A DNA stretch of 7,018 nucleotides from a candidate division TA06 bacterium SM23_40 (GTDB taxonomy: Bacteria; LJUI01; SM1-40). The notes below the pieces were generated by a model. It did not search any database. It saw only the letters and a list, made by a program, of their open reading frames with translations, and was not told the DNA's origin. Below are positions 5,140 to 7,018 of this stretch, piece after piece (position 1 is the first letter of the stretch; the number at the start of each line of letters is the position of its first letter). The stretch covers positions 1 to 7,018 of the forward strand of contig LJUI01000135.1 of assembly GCA_001303705.1 (NCBI GenBank), in the 5' to 3' direction. The translations under genes were made by a program, and so were the position numbers.

Positions 5140-6234
5140 ATGAAGTGGGCAGTGGCGATAGCGTGTGCGGCTCTGATCCTTGCGCAGGCCGCATCCGGAA
5201 CCATCATCCGCGTTCCGGAAGACTACTCGACGATTCAGGCCGGGATCAACGCGGCCTCGTTCGGGGATACGGTCCTGGTCGGGCCAGGGCTGTATGAGGA
5301 GACGATAACTCTTGCCTACGGGGTGTACGTGACGAGCGAATACGGACCTGCCTACACGGAGATCACCGCACACGGTCATATCATAACCGGAGCGGACAGC
5401 AGCGTGTTCGAGGGTTTCCGCGTCACCAACGACGGCCTGGGGACCAGCTGGGGGTACGGGTGGTCTGAGTCGACTACGATCATCCGCCGCAATGTCTTCA
5501 TCGGCCACTACGTGGGCCTTCACTGCGGGCAGACGGGAAGTGCGGAGACGATCGTCAACAATGTGATAACCGATAATGCGCATAGCGGTATCACGTTCGG
5601 ATGGGATGCGGCGCCGATTATCGAGAACAACATCGTCTACGACAACAATGCTGGCCTACATCACTACGGTACGGGATACGCGCCGACGATCGACTACAAC
5701 GACGTCTGGAACAACGTCACTAACTACAGCAACGTGACGCCCGGCCCCAACGACATCAGCGCCGATCCGAATTTCCTCAACACGGCCAAGCGAGACTGGA
5801 GGCTCCTCTGGCCTTCTCCCTGCATCGATGCGGGCAATCCGGCTACACACTATAACGATCCGGATGGGACGAGGAATGACATCGGCGCGTACTACTTTCA
5901 TCAGGGAGGGCCGGCCGCGATCTACCTCACTCCGGATACGACGACCGTCGCGAGGGGGGGCTCACTGGGGGTGACCTACACTGCGATCAACCCAAGTCCG
6001 ACGCAGCCCCTGTCGTTCTACGCGAAGACAGAGGCGACGCTCCCGAACGGTAATCCCTTCCCGGTCTTCCTGAAACAGGCGGGTCTCGGTCCGGGGGAGA
6101 CGAAGCAGGTGTACATAACGCACACGGTCCCCATGGCGGCTCCGCTCGGGCTCTATCTGTACACCACCTATATCGGGGTGCCGCCCAACACGCTGTGGGA
6201 CACGGATGTCTTCCCATTCAGCGTAGAGCCGTAG
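5140..6234 (+). CDS. Secreted right-handed beta-helix protein with Ig-like C-terminus
   Basis: A 364-residue exported protein. Signal peptide: residues 1-17 (MKW, hydrophobic AVAIACAALILAQA), cleaved near AQA. Residues ~21-253 are a pectate-lyase-like right-handed parallel beta-helix. It opens with IIRVPEDYSTIQAGINAA and GDTVLVGPGLYEE, the usual entry of this family, continues with N-rich rungs (IVNNVITDNAHSGI, IIENNIVYDNNAGL) and closes with SPCIDAG...DPDGTRNDIGAYYF. Residues ~260-363 are an Ig-like domain close to that of the preceding interrupted gene. Such helices bind or cleave polysaccharides or simply form surface scaffolds; no catalytic set is evident, so a lyase role is not claimed. 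ATG 5140 has GGAGG 6 nt upstream and starts the signal, so it is preferred over ATG 5095. It lies 178 nt past the interrupted gene and is followed by a strong terminator. Confidence 0.85.
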   Translation: MKWAVAIACAALILAQAASGTIIRVPEDYSTIQAGINAASFGDTVLVGPGLYEETITLAYGVYVTSEYGPAYTEITAHGHIITGADSSVFEGFRVTNDGLGTSWGYGWSESTTIIRRNVFIGHYVGLHCGQTGSAETIVNNVITDNAHSGITFGWDAAPIIENNIVYDNNAGLHHYGTGYAPTIDYNDVWNNVTNYSNVTPGPNDISADPNFLNTAKRDWRLLWPSPCIDAGNPATHYNDPDGTRNDIGAYYFHQGGPAAIYLTPDTTTVARGGSLGVTYTAINPSPTQPLSFYAKTEATLPNGNPFPVFLKQAGLGPGETKQVYITHTVPMAAPLGLYLYTTYIGVPPNTLWDTDVFPFSVEP

Positions 6235-6306
6235 GGGGACGCTCTCCAGGGACCCGGGGGGAATCCCATCGATGCCGCCTGCAGCGTCGTTGAGCCGATG
6301 GAAAAG

Positions 6307-6339
6307 GAGCCGGGGCGAACGGTATGTTCGCCCCGGCTC
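6307..6339 (+). terminator. Strong terminator hairpin after the beta-helix gene
   Basis: GAGCCGGGGCGAAC (6307-6320) pairs perfectly over 14 bases with GTTCGCCCCGGCTC (6326-6339) around a GGTAT loop, 72 nt past the stop codon. The plus-strand tail (TCAATCGTT) is only moderately T-rich. On the minus strand the stem is followed by CTTTTCC, so it would also stop leftward transcription. It insulates the beta-helix gene from the riboswitch unit. Confidence 0.65.
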
Positions 6340-6350
6340 TCAATCGTTAG

Positions 6351-6385
6351 CCGCCCCCTGCGACGATGCGCTGCACAAGGGGCGG
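6351..6385. repeat. Second inverted repeat in the long intergenic gap
   Basis: CCGCCCC (6351-6357) is complementary to GGGGCGG (6379-6385) with 21 bases between. It sits 11 bases after the main terminator, followed by the palindrome GCCCGGGC (6388-6395). It may be a back-up terminator stem or an operator upstream of the next promoter; neither is proven. No gene is seen in the 389 bases 6235-6623, which hold the terminator, this repeat, a promoter and the riboswitch. Confidence 0.3.
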
Positions 6386-6417
6386 TAGCCCGGGCCTGGG
6401 GGCAGACAAGATGCTCG

Positions 6418-6446
6418 TTGACACGACGTCGATGCTGTGTTATGTG
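6418..6446 (+). promoter_or_regulatory. Promoter of the receptor-like gene
   Basis: A perfect TTGACA (6418-6423), a 17-base spacer and a weak TATGTG (6441-6446) preceded by TGT (6438-6440), an extended -10 pattern that can offset a poor -10. The predicted transcript starts near 6453, just where the structured aptamer region begins, which supports both calls. Confidence 0.45.
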
Positions 6447-6452
6447 AGACAT

Positions 6453-6600
6453 TGATGCGAGCCCATCTCAGAGGCTGAGTGTGGGGGAATGCAGCGAACT
6501 CGCGAAGGCTGGCTGCGGCACGTGAGCCGGCTTTTCCCCGGCGGCCACGGCGGGCAGGTGCCCCGGTGGACTGAGGAGTCCGATCCGGATGCCCGCACGC
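6453..6600 (+). promoter_or_regulatory. Probable cobalamin riboswitch
   Basis: The leader carries, in order, the landmarks of the B12 aptamer. First is a hairpin (CTCAG 6467-6471 with CTGAG 6475-6479, flanked by CCCA/TGGG), then GGGGGAA (6483-6489) and a small stem (GCG-AACT-CGC, 6494-6503). Next come GCTG and GCGGCACGTGAGCC (6515-6528), a stem GCCGG (6526-6530) with CCGGC (6538-6542), GGCCACGG (6543-6550, compare GCCACTG) and GGGCAGG (6552-6558). Last is GAGTC...GGATGCCCGC (6577-6596), close to the 3' signature GAGTCAGGATACCTGCC apart from a short insertion. The ribosome site begins 7 nt after the element and no terminator stem is visible, so control of translation initiation is likely. Cobalamin would be expected to shut off the receptor. 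The match is by eye; a covariance-model score is lacking. Confidence 0.6.
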
Positions 6601-6623
6601 CAACCTGAAGGAGCAGATGTAGC

Positions 6624-7018
6624 ATGAAATACCCTGTGAGGGCTGCCTGGTTCGGCGGCATCGCGCTCATCATTTCAGGCTCCTGGGCCATCTCGACGCC
6701 GCTCGTCCAGTATGCGGCGGCCGGGGAGTATGCGACGCAGAATGAGTCGGCAGGTGCGGAACGTGCGTACGATGGTCCTGCCTATGCGGATACGTCGGCA
6801 GGTGAGGAACGTGCGTACGAGGGTCCTGCATATGCGGATGAGTCGGCAGGTGAGGAACGTGTGGACAAGGGTCCTGCGTATGCGGATGAGTCGATAGGTG
6901 AGGAGCGTGTGGACGAGGGTCCTGCGTATGCGGATGAGTCGGTGGGTGAGGAACCGGGGCATGAAGAGCCGGCATATACGATTGAAGGGATCGAGGTCAT
7001 CGCCTCTCCCATCATCGA
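6624..7018 (+). CDS. N-terminus of probable TonB-dependent receptor (partial)
   Basis: The first 131 codons of a gene cut by the window edge. ATG 6624 has AAGGAG 10 nt upstream. Residues 1-33 form a Sec signal (MKYPVR, hydrophobic AAWFGGIALIISGSWAIS, AAA cleavage site). Residues ~34-121 are an acidic low-complexity stretch holding five 16-residue repeats. Then comes YTIEGIEVIASPII, which resembles the TonB-box and plug entry of outer-membrane receptors. With the B12-type riboswitch directly upstream, a BtuB-like cobalamin or cobinamide importer is the best guess. The barrel and most of the plug lie outside the window, so the family call is moderate. The repeats would lie in the periplasm between the signal and the TonB box, where they could act as a flexible reach or as a binding segment. 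Confidence 0.6.
   Translation, partial: MKYPVRAAWFGGIALIISGSWAISTPLVQYAAAGEYATQNESAGAERAYDGPAYADTSAGEERAYEGPAYADESAGEERVDKGPAYADESIGEERVDEGPAYADESVGEEPGHEEPAYTIEGIEVIASPII
6747..6986 (+). repeat. 48-bp tandem repeat, five copies, in frame
   Basis: Five head-to-tail 48-bp units start at 6747, 6795, 6843, 6891 and 6939, encoding variants of SAGEERVDEGPAYADE. Units 2 and 3 differ at about four bases; the first unit is slightly diverged and the last strongly so (SVGEEPGHEEPAYTIE). The unit is a multiple of three, so copy-number change by slippage keeps the receptor in frame. Diverged ends with uniform middle units are usual for arrays that expand internally. Confidence 0.85.

Noticed and set aside
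3996-5207. 403-codon open frame on the minus strand
   Set aside because: It lies opposite the interrupted gene, whose protein shows clear signal, fold and Ig-like motifs. The antisense product has no recognisable motif and is a GC-rich codon shadow.
6747-6986. CRISPR array
   Set aside because: The 48-bp units are head to tail with no unique spacers and stay in frame within a coding region.
6670-7015. Repetitive minus-strand frames over the right end
   Set aside because: They are antisense readings of the 48-bp tandem repeat; the plus-strand frame has the ribosome site, signal peptide and receptor-like motif.

Overview
The window looks like accessory chromosome from an uncultivated, GC-rich, Gram-negative bacterium. 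The reasons are high GC with G/C-ending codons, TTG and GTG starts beside strong purine-rich ribosome sites, four or five exported proteins of the beta-propeller, beta-helix and Ig-like kinds, and at the right edge the start of what reads as a TonB-dependent outer-membrane receptor. The carboxy-terminal style of the exported proteins (SPCIDAG...DPDGTRNDIGAYYF, Ig-like end domains) recalls candidate phyla of the FCB/Eisenbacteria/Latescibacteria kind. That placement is inference; no marker gene is present.

Layout, left to right, all genes on the plus strand. (1) 1-233: a control region with two back-to-back sigma70-like promoters, a 10-base direct repeat between them 32 bases apart, and an inverted repeat that carries both -35 boxes. 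The leftward promoter would serve a gene outside the window. (2) 234-1751: a cobalamin-binding radical SAM enzyme of unknown substrate. (3) 1766-2471: a self-contained unit made of a near-consensus promoter, a structured 5' leader of about 80 nt, a small secreted protein and an intrinsic terminator. (4) 2557-4961: a secreted seven-bladed beta-propeller protein built from seven repeats of exactly 55 residues, followed after 2 nt by a second exported protein whose reading frame is interrupted by one in-frame TGA. The frame is open on both sides of the TGA, and a bacterial-SECIS-like hairpin lies 3' of it. (5) 5140-6234: a secreted right-handed beta-helix protein sharing its C-terminal Ig-like domain with the interrupted gene, then a strong terminator hairpin. 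(6) 6418-7018: a promoter, a probable cobalamin riboswitch, and the 5' end of a TonB-dependent-receptor-like gene whose N-terminal extension is a 48-bp (16-residue) tandem repeat.

Two themes tie the window together. One is vitamin B12: a B12-binding radical SAM enzyme and, independently, a B12-type riboswitch in front of a putative outer-membrane importer. The other is a run of modular exported proteins, two of which share a C-terminal domain. The most unusual item is the in-frame TGA with its downstream hairpin. Selenocysteine or other recoding, a recent nonsense mutation and a sequence error all remain possible. Next come the divergent control region and the repeat-bearing receptor N-terminus under the riboswitch.
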